Shown: positions 10,003 through 22,910, numbered from the stretch's first letter. The stretch: DNA of 64,000 nt from Thermohalobaculum xanthum (GCF_016623495.1 NZ_JAEHHL010000002.1:62001-126000), one strand, 5' to 3'. Numbers and translations are program-made. The notes: generated by a model from the letters alone, not told the origin.

Positions 10003-11232
10003 ATGTCGCATGAGCCGCTGATCCGCAGGGTCGAGGACTGGCTGATCGCCGAGGCGCTCCGCGATCCCGATATCCTCGAGCTTTTCGAACAGCTTTGCGA
10101 GCGGCTTCGCGGGCTGGGCCTGCCGCTTGACCGCGCCGTCCTGAGCTGGCCGACGCTGCACCCCCTGTTCCGCGCCGAGCAGATCTTCTGGCGAACCGAC
10201 GAGGGCGCCAAGCTCGAGCAGTATTACCATTCGTCCGCGGGCAGCGCGCAGTATCTGGCCAGTCCGTTTCATCATGCCCAGACGACCGGCCAGCCGGTCA
10301 TGCGCCGCCGATTGAGCGGCGACGGCGCATTGGTCGATTTCGATGTCCTGCGCGAGCTTTCGGACAAGGGCTACAGCGACTACTTGCTGACGGCGACGCG
10401 CTTTCGCATCGCGGACGTTGCGAACTATAGTCATGGGCCGACGGGCATGATGGCGAGTTGGGCCACGCGCAGCACGTCCGGGTTCAACGACGATGATCTC
10501 GAGGCGTTGCAGCGCATCCAGCGGGTCCTGGCGGTCGCCTGCCGCTCGGCAATCCAGAAGCGCGTCATGAGCAACCTCGCGGCGGCCTATCTTGGCCCGA
10601 CGGCCGGGAGCCGCGTTCTGGCCGGAAACATCCGGCGTGGCGACGGTGCCGTGATCCGCGCCATCGTCTGGTTCTCGGATCTGCGGGGATCGACCCGTCA
10701 CTCGGAAGCGATGGATGCCGACAGCTACCTGGCCCTGCTGAACCGCTATTTCGAGTGCACGGCCCAGCCCGTCATCGACCGTGGCGGCGAAGTGTTGAAC
10801 TTCATAGGCGACGGCGTCCTCGCAATCTTCCCGATCGACGGGCAGTGCCCCCGCGATGCCGCTGCCAGGGCGGAAGAGGCGGCGCGCGAGGCGATGCGGC
10901 TGGGCGCTGAGGCAACGCCCGATCCGCGCGTCCCGCCATTCCGCTTCGGCGTCGGCCTGTCCGTGGGCGAGATCAAGTTCGGCAATATCGGCGTGCCGGG
11001 ACGGCTTGCCTTCTCGGCCATCGGCCATGTCGTCAACGAGGTTCACAGGGTCGAGAAAGCGACCGCGCGAACCGGCCAGCCCGTCCTTGCGACAGCCGCC
11101 TTCGCTGAACTGGCGCCCGGGTCGTGGACGCCCGCGGGCAGGCTCGATCCGGACGAGTTTCCGGTGCCCACCGAACTCTTCGGCTTTCGCGCATCGGCTC
11201 AGCCTGCGGAGATGGACGAGGCGACCGGATAA
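10003..11232 (+). CDS. class III adenylate/guanylate cyclase
   Basis: 409 residues. The C-terminal catalytic domain (about residues 215-400) carries the first metal Asp in VWFSDLRGSTRHSE, the second in NFIGDGVLAIF, and the transition-state Asn/Arg pair in VVNEVHRVEK; all key residues appear intact, so it should make cAMP or cGMP. The N-terminal ~200 residues (FWRTDEGAKLEQYYHSS, YLLTATRF, YSHGPTGMMASWATR) form a soluble sensor-like domain that I know only from alphaproteobacterial cyclases. No membrane helix is seen, so it is probably cytosolic. Start ATG 10003 was chosen because sequence upstream overlaps metG. Confidence 0.9.
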   Translation: MSHEPLIRRVEDWLIAEALRDPDILELFEQLCERLRGLGLPLDRAVLSWPTLHPLFRAEQIFWRTDEGAKLEQYYHSSAGSAQYLASPFHHAQTTGQPVMRRRLSGDGALVDFDVLRELSDKGYSDYLLTATRFRIADVANYSHGPTGMMASWATRSTSGFNDDDLEALQRIQRVLAVACRSAIQKRVMSNLAAAYLGPTAGSRVLAGNIRRGDGAVIRAIVWFSDLRGSTRHSEAMDADSYLALLNRYFECTAQPVIDRGGEVLNFIGDGVLAIFPIDGQCPRDAAARAEEAAREAMRLGAEATPDPRVPPFRFGVGLSVGEIKFGNIGVPGRLAFSAIGHVVNEVHRVEKATARTGQPVLATAAFAELAPGSWTPAGRLDPDEFPVPTELFGFRASAQPAEMDEATG

Positions 11233-11256
11233 CCCGGCCGCCCCCTCGCGCGCGCG

Positions 11257-12438
11257 TCAGATCCGCTCGACGGCGAGGGCGATGCCCTGCCCGCCGCCGA
11301 TGCACATGGTGACCAGCCCGCGCCGGGCCCCGGTGCGCTCGAGCTCGGCAAGGCACTTGAGCGTGATGATCGCACCCGTCGCACCGATCGGGTGACCCAG
11401 CGCGATCGCACCGCCATTGGGGTTCACCTTGGCGGTATCGAAGCCCAGCCCCTTGTTCACGGCGCAGGCCTGCGCGGCGAAGGCCTCGTTCGATTCGATC
11501 ACATCGAAGTCACCCACCGACATTCCCAGCTTCTCGAGAAGCTTGGAGACCGCGGGGATCGGTCCCAGGCCCATCACCTCGGGCCGCACGCCAGCATGGG
11601 CGTACCCAAGCAGGCGCGCACGCGGCTTCAGGCCGCGCTTGTCAGCCGTCTCGGCGTCGGCCAGCACGACTGCGGCTGCGCCGTCGTTGATGCCCGACGC
11701 GTTGCCGGCCGTGACCGTGCCATCCTTCTTGAACACGGCGCGCAGCTTGGCGAGATCCTCGGCGGTGGTCGACGGCTTGGCGTGCTCGTCGGTGTCGAAC
11801 ACGATCTCGCCCTTGCGCGTCTTGACCGTCACCGGAACGATCTGGCCCTTGAAGCGGCCCTCCGAGATCGCGACGCCGGCCCGCTTCTGGCTCTCAAGCG
11901 CGAAGGCGTCCTGCTCGTCGCGCGAGATCTGGTGTTCGGACGCCACGTTCTCGGCGGTCACCCCCATGTGGCCGGTTCCGAAGGGGCAGCTCAGCGCACC
12001 GATCATCATGTCGATCATCGCGGTGTCGCCCATCTTCTGACCGGTTCGCGCGACCTGCATCGCGTGCGGGCTGCGCGACATCGCCTCGGCCCCGCCTGCC
12101 AGCGCGAAATCGGCGTCGCCAAGCTGGACCGCCTGTGCCGCCGAGACGATCGCCTGCGCGCCCGACCCGCAAAGCCGGTTCACGTTCATCGCGGGCGTCG
12201 TATCCGGAATCCCCGCGCCGATCGCCGCGACGCGGCTCAGGTACATGTCGCGCGGCTCGGTATTGATGACGTGACCGAAGACGACATGACCGATCTGGTC
12301 GCCCTCGACGCCTGCGCGCTCCAAGGCGGCCGTGGCGGCAATGCGCGCGGTTTCGATCGGCGCGATGCCGGCAAGCGCGCCGCCAAAGGTTCCGATGGCG
12401 GTGCGGGCGCCGTCGAGGATCACGACGTCACGAGGCAT
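11257..12438 (-). CDS. bktB: acetyl-CoA acetyltransferase / beta-ketothiolase (BktB-like)
   Basis: 393 residues, standard thiolase length. Nucleophilic Cys90 lies in VNRLCGSGAQA; the His of GHPIGATGA and the second Cys of MCIGGGQG complete the active site. The stretches RTAIGTFGG, TEPRDMYLSRVAA and DMMIGAL are strikingly like Cupriavidus BktB, which condenses acyl-CoA with acetyl-CoA for polyhydroxyalkanoate precursors, with broader chain preference than PhaA. The start at 12438 (MPRDVVILDGARTA) removes five unlikely upstream residues. No phaB/phaC is adjacent, so the physiological direction (synthesis or degradation) is open. Confidence 0.92.
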   Translation of the reverse strand: MPRDVVILDGARTAIGTFGGALAGIAPIETARIAATAALERAGVEGDQIGHVVFGHVINTEPRDMYLSRVAAIGAGIPDTTPAMNVNRLCGSGAQAIVSAAQAVQLGDADFALAGGAEAMSRSPHAMQVARTGQKMGDTAMIDMMIGALSCPFGTGHMGVTAENVASEHQISRDEQDAFALESQKRAGVAISEGRFKGQIVPVTVKTRKGEIVFDTDEHAKPSTTAEDLAKLRAVFKKDGTVTAGNASGINDGAAAVVLADAETADKRGLKPRARLLGYAHAGVRPEVMGLGPIPAVSKLLEKLGMSVGDFDVIESNEAFAAQACAVNKGLGFDTAKVNPNGGAIALGHPIGATGAIITLKCLAELERTGARRGLVTMCIGGGQGIALAVERI

Positions 12439-12483
12439 GGCGAGGTCTCCCAATTGTTGTGTTCTGCGTCATCATCAACGGAT

Positions 12484-12515
12484 TGCGGCCCCGCGCAAGG
12501 CTGCGCGGGGCCGCA
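12484..12515 (-). terminator. strong hairpin between the PBP-OmpA gene and bktB
   Basis: Perfect 14-bp inverted repeat (core GCGGCCCCGCGC against GCGCGGGGCCGC) with a 4-base loop AGGC. It lies 24 bases past the stop of the PBP-OmpA gene on the minus strand. There is no T-run, so it may be a weak or Rho-assisted terminator or an mRNA-stabilising end. Confidence 0.55.
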
Positions 12516-12539
12516 TGATGACGCAGGGTGCAAGGAATG

Positions 12540-14132
12540 TCAGCCGCGCTGGTCGCGCACCCAGACCTCGACGCGGCGGTTCGCAAAACGGCCCTGGAAA
12601 GTCTCGTTGCATCCCACCGGCGTCAGCTCGCCAAAGCCCTGCACGGTCACACGGGTCGTGGCCAGCGCGGCGGGCCCTGCCGCGAGGGCAATCTCGTCGA
12701 GAACACCCTGCGCGCGTCGCACCGCGAGGCCCCGGTTCAGGTCGAACTGCCCGATGGCGTCGGTGAAGCCGACCAGAAGGACCTCGCGTCCGGCGAACTC
12801 CCCGCGCGCGATCATTTCTGCCAGCCGCTTGACGTCGGCCAGCGACTTCGGGTCGAGCCGGCTCGAGCCCGGCGTGAAGCGGAACGCGAAGCTCAGGCGC
12901 TGCGCGTCGCGCAGTTCGGCGATCATCTCGCGCATCAGCGGGAGCGAGAACTCCTCGTCCGACGCGATCGAGTAGAGGATGCGCTCGCCCTCGTCCGCCA
13001 GCTTGCGGCTCTCGGTCGACAGGCTGACGAAGCCCGATTCCTCGATGATCGGCTGGGCATCGTCCGACTGGGCAAAGCGGATCAGGTTGCGGGCATGTGC
13101 CGGCAGGTTCTTCGGGTTCTCGTAGAGATAGAGACGGCGGACGAGCGGATATTCTTCCGTCTTGATCGAGAAGCTGGTCGGAGACGAGACGATCCCGCAC
13201 TCCTGCCGAACCGCGAGCACGCGCGCCGCGCGGGTATAGGCGAGGCTGGTGATCCCGATCCCCGCCGGATCCGACGAGACCGCATCCGAAAGCGCCGCAT
13301 TGTCGTCGAAGCGACGCACCGACGGCGCCACGGCATAGCCCGAAGGCCGCAGGACCAGCAGGTTGAAGGTGTCCATGGTGCCGCTGTCATCGCCGAGGGC
13401 GTTGACGTTGATCGGCATGTCCGGGCCGCCGACCTCGGACCAGTTGGTCACGTCGCCGCCGAAGATCGCGGCGATGTCCTCGGTGCTCAGCGACTGCACC
13501 GGGTTGTCCGGATGCACCACGATCGTCAGGGCGTCGAGCGCAACGATGTGCTCGCCGACGCCGTCGCGCGGATCGGGAATGCCGGCGGCGGCGAGCGCCG
13601 CGACCTCGGCGTCACGCGCGACGCGCGACGACATCGCGATCGAGGCGGCGTTGTCCGCGAGCGCCTGGAACGCATTGTTCGAGCCATGCGCCTTGACATC
13701 GATCGCCGCCATCTCGCGCCCGTCCGGGGACTTGATGCGCAGCACGCTCTCGTTCTCGACGGCGCCGAGCTCGTTCTCCATGTCGGCATCCATCGAGAAG
13801 GCATAGCCCTCGATCAGTGCCGGCATCAGCGCATCACCGATCGTGTTCGAACCGGCGATCGCGAAGGCTGCGCCGAACATCTCGTCCTTCGGACATTGGT
13901 CGCCCTCGCAGCGCACCTGAAGCGCATCGACCTGGAGCGTGCCGAGCGGGGTAGAGATCGTGTAGGTCGAGCCGTCGAAATCGACCAGTTCACCGCGCAA
14001 CTGGGTGAACCCGTCCAGAGACTTGAGCGTCACCACCGGGCGTTGCTGCGCAAACCCCGCACCCGGGAGGCTTGCCGCAAGGCAGGTGACCGCCGCAACG
14101 GTCGCGGCAAGCCTCATCATCGTCTTCTTCAT
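12540..14132 (-). CDS. secreted substrate-binding protein (PBP/PstS-like) fused to OmpA peptidoglycan-binding domain
   Basis: 530 residues. Signal peptide in the first ~29 residues (MRLAATVAAVTCLAASLPGA). Residues ~30-80 form a small domain (LDGFTQLRGELVDFDGSTYT). Residues ~90-360 are a PBP type II domain like phosphate-binding proteins (IAGSNTIGDALMPALIEGYA, HPDNPVQSLSTEDIAAIF, GDDSGTMDTF). Residues ~400-530 are an OmpA-like domain with the diaminopimelate-binding Asp in GFTDAIGQFDLNR and Arg in RFANRRVEVWV. Such fusions occur in alphaproteobacteria without transport partners, and no pst permease is nearby. It is 55 bases downstream of a membrane-anchored stalk protein in the same orientation, so it probably acts with it in the periplasm. 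Confidence 0.85.
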   Translation of the reverse strand: MKKTMMRLAATVAAVTCLAASLPGAGFAQQRPVVTLKSLDGFTQLRGELVDFDGSTYTISTPLGTLQVDALQVRCEGDQCPKDEMFGAAFAIAGSNTIGDALMPALIEGYAFSMDADMENELGAVENESVLRIKSPDGREMAAIDVKAHGSNNAFQALADNAASIAMSSRVARDAEVAALAAAGIPDPRDGVGEHIVALDALTIVVHPDNPVQSLSTEDIAAIFGGDVTNWSEVGGPDMPINVNALGDDSGTMDTFNLLVLRPSGYAVAPSVRRFDDNAALSDAVSSDPAGIGITSLAYTRAARVLAVRQECGIVSSPTSFSIKTEEYPLVRRLYLYENPKNLPAHARNLIRFAQSDDAQPIIEESGFVSLSTESRKLADEGERILYSIASDEEFSLPLMREMIAELRDAQRLSFAFRFTPGSSRLDPKSLADVKRLAEMIARGEFAGREVLLVGFTDAIGQFDLNRGLAVRRAQGVLDEIALAAGPAALATTRVTVQGFGELTPVGCNETFQGRFANRRVEVWVRDQRG

Positions 14133-14187
14133 GGATTCCCCCGTCCTCGGCTCCCTTAAGCCTGCGCGATCCGTCTCCCTAAGCGCC

Positions 14188-16392
14188 TCAGCGCTGCGAG
14201 ATGATGATGTCGCGCACGGCCGCTTCAATCAGGTGATTCTGCATCGTATCGACCCGCGAACACTCGATCGAGGCAAGCCGGCGGCTGACCGGCTGCTCGC
14301 TCCGGCCACGCGAGGAACGGATGACCGTGAACGCCGGCCGCGAGAGCGGTCCGTTGCCACATGTGCCTTCCTGCCGCTCGCGATGCCGGCTTGCGAAATC
14401 GATATACAGCTTCACCACACCGGCGTCGCCACCCCGACGCAGCCAGTAAGAATAGATCTGCACGCTCTGCCCGACCCCCTCGACCGGCGCATAGCTCGTG
14501 AGATATCCGCCGCCCCGACGCCGAACCTCGCGGAAATCGCCGGGCGCGGCCGGGCTGACATGCCCCTCGGTGCCAAGCCCCGCGCCGAATTCGAGCGCAT
14601 GAAGCTCGAGCAGCACCGGCGCATCCCAGGAAAGCGCCACGCGCTCGACCCGATCGGTCCCGGTGAAGGGGAGGCTGAACTCCAGCGTCTCGCCGTCGTC
14701 GAAGGCGAGCAGCGCCTCTGACGAACTGCGGAAGCCGAGCACCGACAGCGCGCCCTGCCCGCTGCGGTCGATCCGGATCCCCAGATCGATCCCCTCGTAG
14801 GAGAGCTGCGCGATCGAGTCGGCATGGCAGGGCGAGGTGATCACGAGCTCGGTCTCGCCGGCCGGACGGATATCCAGCGTGATCGACGGAGGAACGGCGC
14901 AGGTCTGGTCGACGCGCGGCAGCGCCGCGATCTGATCCGGCTGCGGCAGCGAACCCGGCTGAGCCGTGGCGCCTGCGCCTTGCAGGGCGGCGCCCGAAGG
15001 CTCGACGGCCGCCTGCCGCAGGTCGGGCGCCGAGCCGCCGGCCGCGTCGGACGGCGTCGCCAGCGACGGCAGCGAGGTATCGATCGGCCGCAGCGTCAAG
15101 GGGTCGCCGAAGGTCAGGATCTCGCCCAGGCCGGCCGAGGGCTCGAGGATGGTGATGCGCTGCCCGTCGGTCGCATCGATCTCGGGCGCAACGCGCGGGG
15201 CGCTGAGCGCGCCGTCGCGTGCACCGGGATCGACCGTGAGATCGCTCGCCTGGGCACGAGAGGGCGCCGCCACCGCGTCCGGAACCTCGACACGCGCCAG
15301 CGCGAAGGTTGCAACGCCCTGCCCCAGATCGCCGGGAAGCTCGCGCTCGGGCGCGGCTTCGGCGCCGCCGAGGCCCGCGACGGCCGAGTCTCCACCGATG
15401 CGGGGCGGCGCGAGATCGCTGCCGATGCCCGCGGGCGCACCGGGCGCCGACGGCTCGGAAAGCGCGGCGAGCCCCGGCGCAGCGGGCGACACCGAGGGAT
15501 CGGAGGCAGCGCTCACGGAAGCGCGGTCCCGAGGCACGGTCGGATTGGCCGTCGACGGAAGGCCCGGGCTCTCGGGCGCACGCAAGGCAAGCTGCGGCCC
15601 GGAACCGGGCCGGGCGGGGGCGGGCGAAGGCGGCTCGGACGGGGTGGCGACCGGCCTATCGGCAGGCACTTGGGATGGCAGCGACGGGGCGCCGGCACCG
15701 GGCGACGATGGCGCGTCAACGCTGGGCACTCCGGTCGCAACCGGCGCGTCGGCCCCGGCGATGCCCGGCCTTGCCGGCGCATCGCCCGCACCGTCTCCGC
15801 CCGCGGCGCGACCGATGCCCTGCGACCCGGCGACCGGGCGCGTGGGCGCGGGCTCGCGCGCGAGCGAGGCGGGCGCGCTCGCCGACGGAACCGGATCACG
15901 TGTCGGAGAAGCCGATGCCCGAGGGGTGGCGGGTGTCGTTTCGACCTGGCGCAGGGCAACCACGTTCGAGGGTGCTTCGGGCTCGTTCTTGTCCGCGGCG
16001 GGCTTCACGCCGCGCAGCGTGATCTCGACCTCGCCATGCGCTTCGGTATCGATCCCGGCAAGACCATAGAGAACCTTCTGTGCGGCGGCACAGCTGCGAT
16101 CGCCAAGATACTGCAGCGCGCCATTCTGCACGAAGACGCGCCCGCATTCCGGCTGGGCAAGAACGACCAGCTTGCTGGCGTCGCGATCGGAGAGTCCGGT
16201 ATCGTTGGCAAGAACGTCGAGGCGCGTGAGGGTGTCGGCATCGACCGAGATCACGTCCTTCGCAAGCACGGTCGGCTCTGGCTCGCCCGAGAGAAACTCG
16301 GCCACCACGTCACCGCGCTGCACGAGCGTGCCGACTGCAAGCATCAGCACAATCCCGCTCAGGACCGAAATCATCCTGTCGTCTTTAAACAC
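14188..16392 (-). CDS. membrane-anchored periplasmic protein with Ig-like domain, long Pro/Ala/Ser linker and Cys-containing C-terminal domain
   Basis: 734 residues from a GTG start preceded by AGGGGTGG at 7-base spacing. One N-terminal membrane helix (MISVLSGIVLMLAVGTLV) is followed at about residues 40-130 by a VCBS/Big_9-like Ig fold (RLDVLANDTG ... GRVFVQNGALQYL). Residues ~140-500 are low-complexity Pro/Ala/Ser/Gly sequence, probably disordered. The C-terminal ~230 residues form an unassigned domain with four Cys (CAVPPSITLDI, SPCHADSI, EGTCGNG, IECSRVD), suggesting disulfides and a periplasmic location. The layout suggests a stalk spanning the periplasm. It precedes the PBP-OmpA gene and is likely the first gene of that operon. 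I do not recognise the family. Confidence 0.75.
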   Translation of the reverse strand: MFKDDRMISVLSGIVLMLAVGTLVQRGDVVAEFLSGEPEPTVLAKDVISVDADTLTRLDVLANDTGLSDRDASKLVVLAQPECGRVFVQNGALQYLGDRSCAAAQKVLYGLAGIDTEAHGEVEITLRGVKPAADKNEPEAPSNVVALRQVETTPATPRASASPTRDPVPSASAPASLAREPAPTRPVAGSQGIGRAAGGDGAGDAPARPGIAGADAPVATGVPSVDAPSSPGAGAPSLPSQVPADRPVATPSEPPSPAPARPGSGPQLALRAPESPGLPSTANPTVPRDRASVSAASDPSVSPAAPGLAALSEPSAPGAPAGIGSDLAPPRIGGDSAVAGLGGAEAAPERELPGDLGQGVATFALARVEVPDAVAAPSRAQASDLTVDPGARDGALSAPRVAPEIDATDGQRITILEPSAGLGEILTFGDPLTLRPIDTSLPSLATPSDAAGGSAPDLRQAAVEPSGAALQGAGATAQPGSLPQPDQIAALPRVDQTCAVPPSITLDIRPAGETELVITSPCHADSIAQLSYEGIDLGIRIDRSGQGALSVLGFRSSSEALLAFDDGETLEFSLPFTGTDRVERVALSWDAPVLLELHALEFGAGLGTEGHVSPAAPGDFREVRRRGGGYLTSYAPVEGVGQSVQIYSYWLRRGGDAGVVKLYIDFASRHRERQEGTCGNGPLSRPAFTVIRSSRGRSEQPVSRRLASIECSRVDTMQNHLIEAAVRDIIISQR

Positions 16393-16569
16393 TGCGTAAC
16401 CACCCCTGATTCGCCCCGCTCACTCTACCAACGCGGATTTGCGAGCGAAAACACGCAGTTGAAACCCGAAGTGTACCTCATACCTTAACAGCGCATACAC
16501 CACAAGAGTGTGGCTTGACGCACTCGTCCCCGCGATTACTGTGCCATAAAACTTCACATGAGGACAGTC

Positions 16570-18865
16570 ATGAAATTTGGCGTCGGCCAGCCGGTAAGGC
16601 GGCTCGAGGACACGCGGCTGCTGACCGGCAACGGATCCTACGTGGATGATCTGGATTTGCCGGAACAGCTTCATGCATTCGTGATCAGAAGCACTGTATC
16701 TCACGGAGTTATAACGAATATCGACATTTCCGCGTTGCGCGAAGCGCCGGGCGTGATGCTCGCCTGGACGCATGCCGACGTCGCGGATCGGCTTGCGCCG
16801 CTTGCCAACGAGTTTCCGCTGTCGCCCGCGCCCGCGCCGGTCGTTCTGCCGCATCTTGCCGATGGTGTCGTGCGCTATGTCGGCCAGCCGATCGCCTTCG
16901 TCGTGGCCGAGAGCCGCGAGGCCGCGGAGGATGCAGCCGATCTCGCCGAGATCGACATCGACGACCTGCCCGCGGTCGTGGACCCCGAGGCCGCGCTGGC
17001 GCCCGGGGCGCCGCAGCTGCATCAGGAAGCGCCCGGAAACCTCGCCTATACCTGGAGCTGCGGCGACGCGGCGGCGACGGAGGCGGCCTTCGCCAAGGCC
17101 GCCCACACGGTCTCGACGCCCGTGCTCAACCAGCGCATCGTCGTCAACTCGCTCGAACCGCGCGCGATCAATGTCGCGTTCGACCGCGCTACCGGCCGCT
17201 GGGAGGCCTGGGTCGGCAGCCAGGGTGCCCACGGGATGCGGACCAAGATCGCGCGCGCTGCGCGTCGAGCCCGACCGCGTCCGGGTGCATGTCGGCGATG
17301 TCGGGGGCGCGTTCGGCATGAAGCTGATGGATCACCCGGAATACGCGCTCTGCGCGCTGGCCGCCGCCGATCTCGAGCGCCCCGTGAAATGGGTGGGGTC
17401 GCGATCGGAAAGCTTCCTGTCGGACGCGCAGGGGCGCGACATGCGTGGCCTGGTCGAGGGCGCCTTCGACGCCGACGGCCGCTGCCTCGCGATGCGGATG
17501 CGCACCATCTCGGGGCTCGGTGCCTATTACTCGAGCTACGGCGCCGGGGTGCACACGGTGTTCTCCGCCGCCCTGCTCGGCGGAATGTACGATGTCGGCG
17601 CGACCTATGCCGAGGTTCAGGGCGCCTTCCTCAACACGCCGCCGGCGGACGCCTATCGCGGCGCCGGGCGCCCCGAGACGATCTACGCGACCGAGCGGCT
17701 GATGGAAGCCGCCGCCCGGCAGATCGGCATCGACCCCGTCGAGATCCGCCGTCGCAACCTGCTCACCGCCGACCGCGTCCCGCACCGCTCGCCGGGCGGC
17801 TTCGTCTTCGACAGCCTCGACACCCATACCGTGCTCGACCGCGCCCTTGCGGCCGCCGATCACGCCGGCTTCGAGGCCAGGGCAGCCGACGCCCGGGCGC
17901 AGGGCCGCCTCCGCGGCCTCGGCGTCGCCTATTACTTCGAGCGCACCGGCGGCCAGCCGACCGAAAACACCCGGATGGAGCTGGGCGGCGACGGCATCCT
18001 GCGCATCTGGGTCGGCACGCAGTCCTCGGGCCAGGGGCACGAGACCGCCTGGGCGCAGATTGCGCATGAGCGCCTCGGCCTCCCGATCGACTCGATCAAG
18101 GTCATGCCCGGCGATTCCGACGCCCTGCCCTCGGGCGGCGGCACCGGCGGCTCGCGCTCGCTGATCATGGCAAGCCAGGTGCTGATCCTCGGCTCGGACA
18201 ACCTGATCGAGGCGGCACGCGCGCGCGCCGCCGACAAGCTCGAGGCGGCAGCCGCCGATCTTGAATTCCTGCCCGGCGAGGGCGGCATCTTCCGCGTCGC
18301 GGGCACCGATCTTTCCGTCGGCCTCGTCGAGCTTGCCTCCGGCGGCGAGGCGATCGAGGCCGACGGGCAGATCAAGATCGAGTCCAGCTCGACCTTCCCC
18401 AACGGCGCCCATATCTGCGAGGTCGAGATCGACCCCGACACCGGCGCGCTCGAGATCCTGCGCTATACCGTCATCGACGATTTCGGCCGCCTCGTGAACC
18501 CGGAGCTCGTTGCCGGACAGGTGCATGGCGGGATCGTGCAGGGCATCGGCCAGGTGATCGGCGAGGAGGCTCGCTGGGACCCCGAGACCGGCCAGCCCCT
18601 CAACGGCAGCTTCATGGACTACTGCATGCCGCGCGCCGCCGACGTGCCGATGTTCGACGTCGCCTTCGAGGAGGTTCCCGCGCGCACCAACCCACTTGGC
18701 GTGAAGGGCTGCGGCGAATCGGGATCGGTGGGTGGTATCCCCGCGACCGCGCTCGCGGTGCTCGATGCGCTGTGGCGCGCGGGCTACCGCACCCCGCTCG
18801 AGACGCCCTACACGCCCATCAAGCTGTGGCAGGCGCTGCAGAGCGTCCCGCGGGACGCCGCGTGA
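16570..18865 (+). pseudogene. molybdenum hydroxylase large subunit (xanthine dehydrogenase / form II CoxL family), frameshifted
   Basis: The N-terminal ~227 codons (from ATG 16570, behind GAGGA) encode FGVGQPVRRLEDTRLLTG and the first domain in one frame; from about 17258 the rest continues in another frame to 18865. The switch falls in the GC dinucleotide run at 17251-17258. Inserting one GC restores the expected K-I-A-R-A-L-R-V-E-P. The downstream part has AYRGAGR, the active-site signature of form II CoxL-like enzymes, and the catalytic Glu region GVKGCGESGS. Repaired, it would be about 765 residues, normal for the family. No small (2Fe-2S) or medium (FAD) subunit gene is adjacent. It is either a true pseudogene or a sequencing indel. 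Confidence 0.85.
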
Positions 18866-18876
18866 CGGAAGCTTAA

Positions 18877-18907
18877 GGGCGCGACGGGCAGATCGCCCGC
18901 CGCGCCC
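18877..18907. terminator. hairpin between convergent CoxL-like gene and secA
   Basis: Inverted repeat with 13-base arms (GGGCGCGACGGGC and GCCCGCCGCGCCC, one A-C mismatch) and a 5-base loop AGATC. It sits in the 77-base gap between two converging genes, as expected of a bidirectional terminator. No strong T-run follows on either side. Confidence 0.5.
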
Positions 18908-18942
18908 CGATCACGCCTGGCGTTCGGCCTCCGGCCGAGACG

Positions 18943-21720
<2,778 letters not shown>

Positions 21721-21944
21721 GGAACTCCGTCTCCCTTGCAGCCCCCGTCGAAGCTGCCTGTTTCGCAGGCACACCCGCGAAGCCGTGGGAGCGTCGCGAA
21801 AAATATTTCGTACCGTGGCTTGCCGGGCCGTGCCCTGCGCCGTAACTGTGCCAGCCGAGCCGTGCGGCAAGCCCGCCCGTGATGTATTGGGGTGGCAGGG
21901 CAGTGTCAACGCCCCTGCCCCCGCCGCCAAAGGAGGTCCGCACC

Positions 21945-22910
21945 ATGCGTTCCGTCGCCTCGACCCGCTTCCTGACCGCGGGGGCGCTCGCGGTCTTCGC
22001 CCTTGCCGCGCCGGCGCTCTCGCAGACTACTGATCAGGCGGCGGAGCCGTCGGCCGAGCCGCAGGCCGCCCAGCCCGCCCCGGCGCCCGAGACCGCGGAG
22101 GATGCCGATATAAGCGCCGCCAGCGTTCTCGCCACCGTCGGAGATCGCGAGATCACGCTGGGCGAGGTCATCTCGCTGCGGCGCGATCTGCCCGAGCAGT
22201 ATCAGTACCTGCCCGACGAGATCCTCAGCCAGGGCCTGCTCGACCAGCTCATCGAACAGACCCTGCTCGAGAAGGCCGCCCGCGACGCCGGGATGGATGA
22301 ACGCCTCGACGTGGCGCTCTCGATCCGCAACCAGATCCGCGCGGTACTGGCCGACGCCTGGCTGCGCGTCGAGCTTGAGAAGCGCATGACCGAGGAACGT
22401 CTGCTTGCTCTCTATGACACCCAGTATGCGACCACCGAACCCGAAGACGAGGTCCGCGCGGCGCATATCCTGGTCGAGACCGAGGAGAAGGCGAAGGACC
22501 TGCTCGCGCAGCTCGACAACGGCGCCGATTTCGCGGCGCTCGCGGCCGAGCACGGCACCGACGGCACGGCCAGCCGCGGCGGCGAGCTTGGCTGGTTCGT
22601 GAAGGGCGACATGGTCCCGCAATTCTCCGACGCCGCCTTCGCGACCGAGCCCGGCCAGATCGCCGGCCCTGTCGAGTCCCCCTTCGGCTGGCACCTGATC
22701 AAGGTCTTCGAGCGCCGCGAGAAGCCCGTGCCCACCTTCGAGGAGGTCCGCGAGGAGCTGGCCGGCGAGGCGGTCCAGGCCGCGCAGGCCGAGATCATGG
22801 AGGAACTGCGCGCCGGAACGACCGTGACCGTGGCCGAGCCGCCCGTGCCGGCGGCCGCGATCCGCGCCGACGACCTGATCGCGCCATTGCCCGAGAACGG
22901 CGCGAACTGA
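21945..22910 (+). CDS. periplasmic parvulin-type peptidyl-prolyl cis-trans isomerase
   Basis: 321 residues from ATG 21945 with an ideal Shine-Dalgarno (AAGGAGGT). Signal peptide at residues 1-26 ([14 protein letters not shown]), then a Pro/Ala/Glu-rich spacer to about residue 60. SurA/PrsA-like N-terminal helices follow ([20 protein letters not shown]), then a parvulin domain: [30 protein letters not shown] and [10 protein letters not shown]. It should assist folding of exported proteins. It lies back to back with secA (224-base divergent region) and is followed 32 bases later by argJ. Confidence 0.93.
   Translation: MRSVASTRFLTAGALAVFALAAPALSQTTDQAAEPSAEPQAAQPAPAPETAEDADISAASVLATVGDREITLGEVISLRRDLPEQYQYLPDEILSQGLLDQLIEQTLLEKAARDAGMDERLDVALSIRNQIRAVLADAWLRVELEKRMTEERLLALYDTQYATTEPEDEVRAAHILVETEEKAKDLLAQLDNGADFAALAAEHGTDGTASRGGELGWFVKGDMVPQFSDAAFATEPGQIAGPVESPFGWHLIKVFERREKPVPTFEEVREELAGEAVQAAQAEIMEELRAGTTVTVAEPPVPAAAIRADDLIAPLPENGAN

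Noticed and set aside
12528..14159. 543-codon plus-strand frame opposite the PBP-OmpA gene
   Set aside because: Shadow frame; the minus strand shows signal peptide, PBP and OmpA motifs.
17240..17275. Programmed frameshift in the CoxL-like gene
   Set aside because: No slippery heptamer, stop codon or stimulatory pseudoknot; a dinucleotide repeat indel explains it better.
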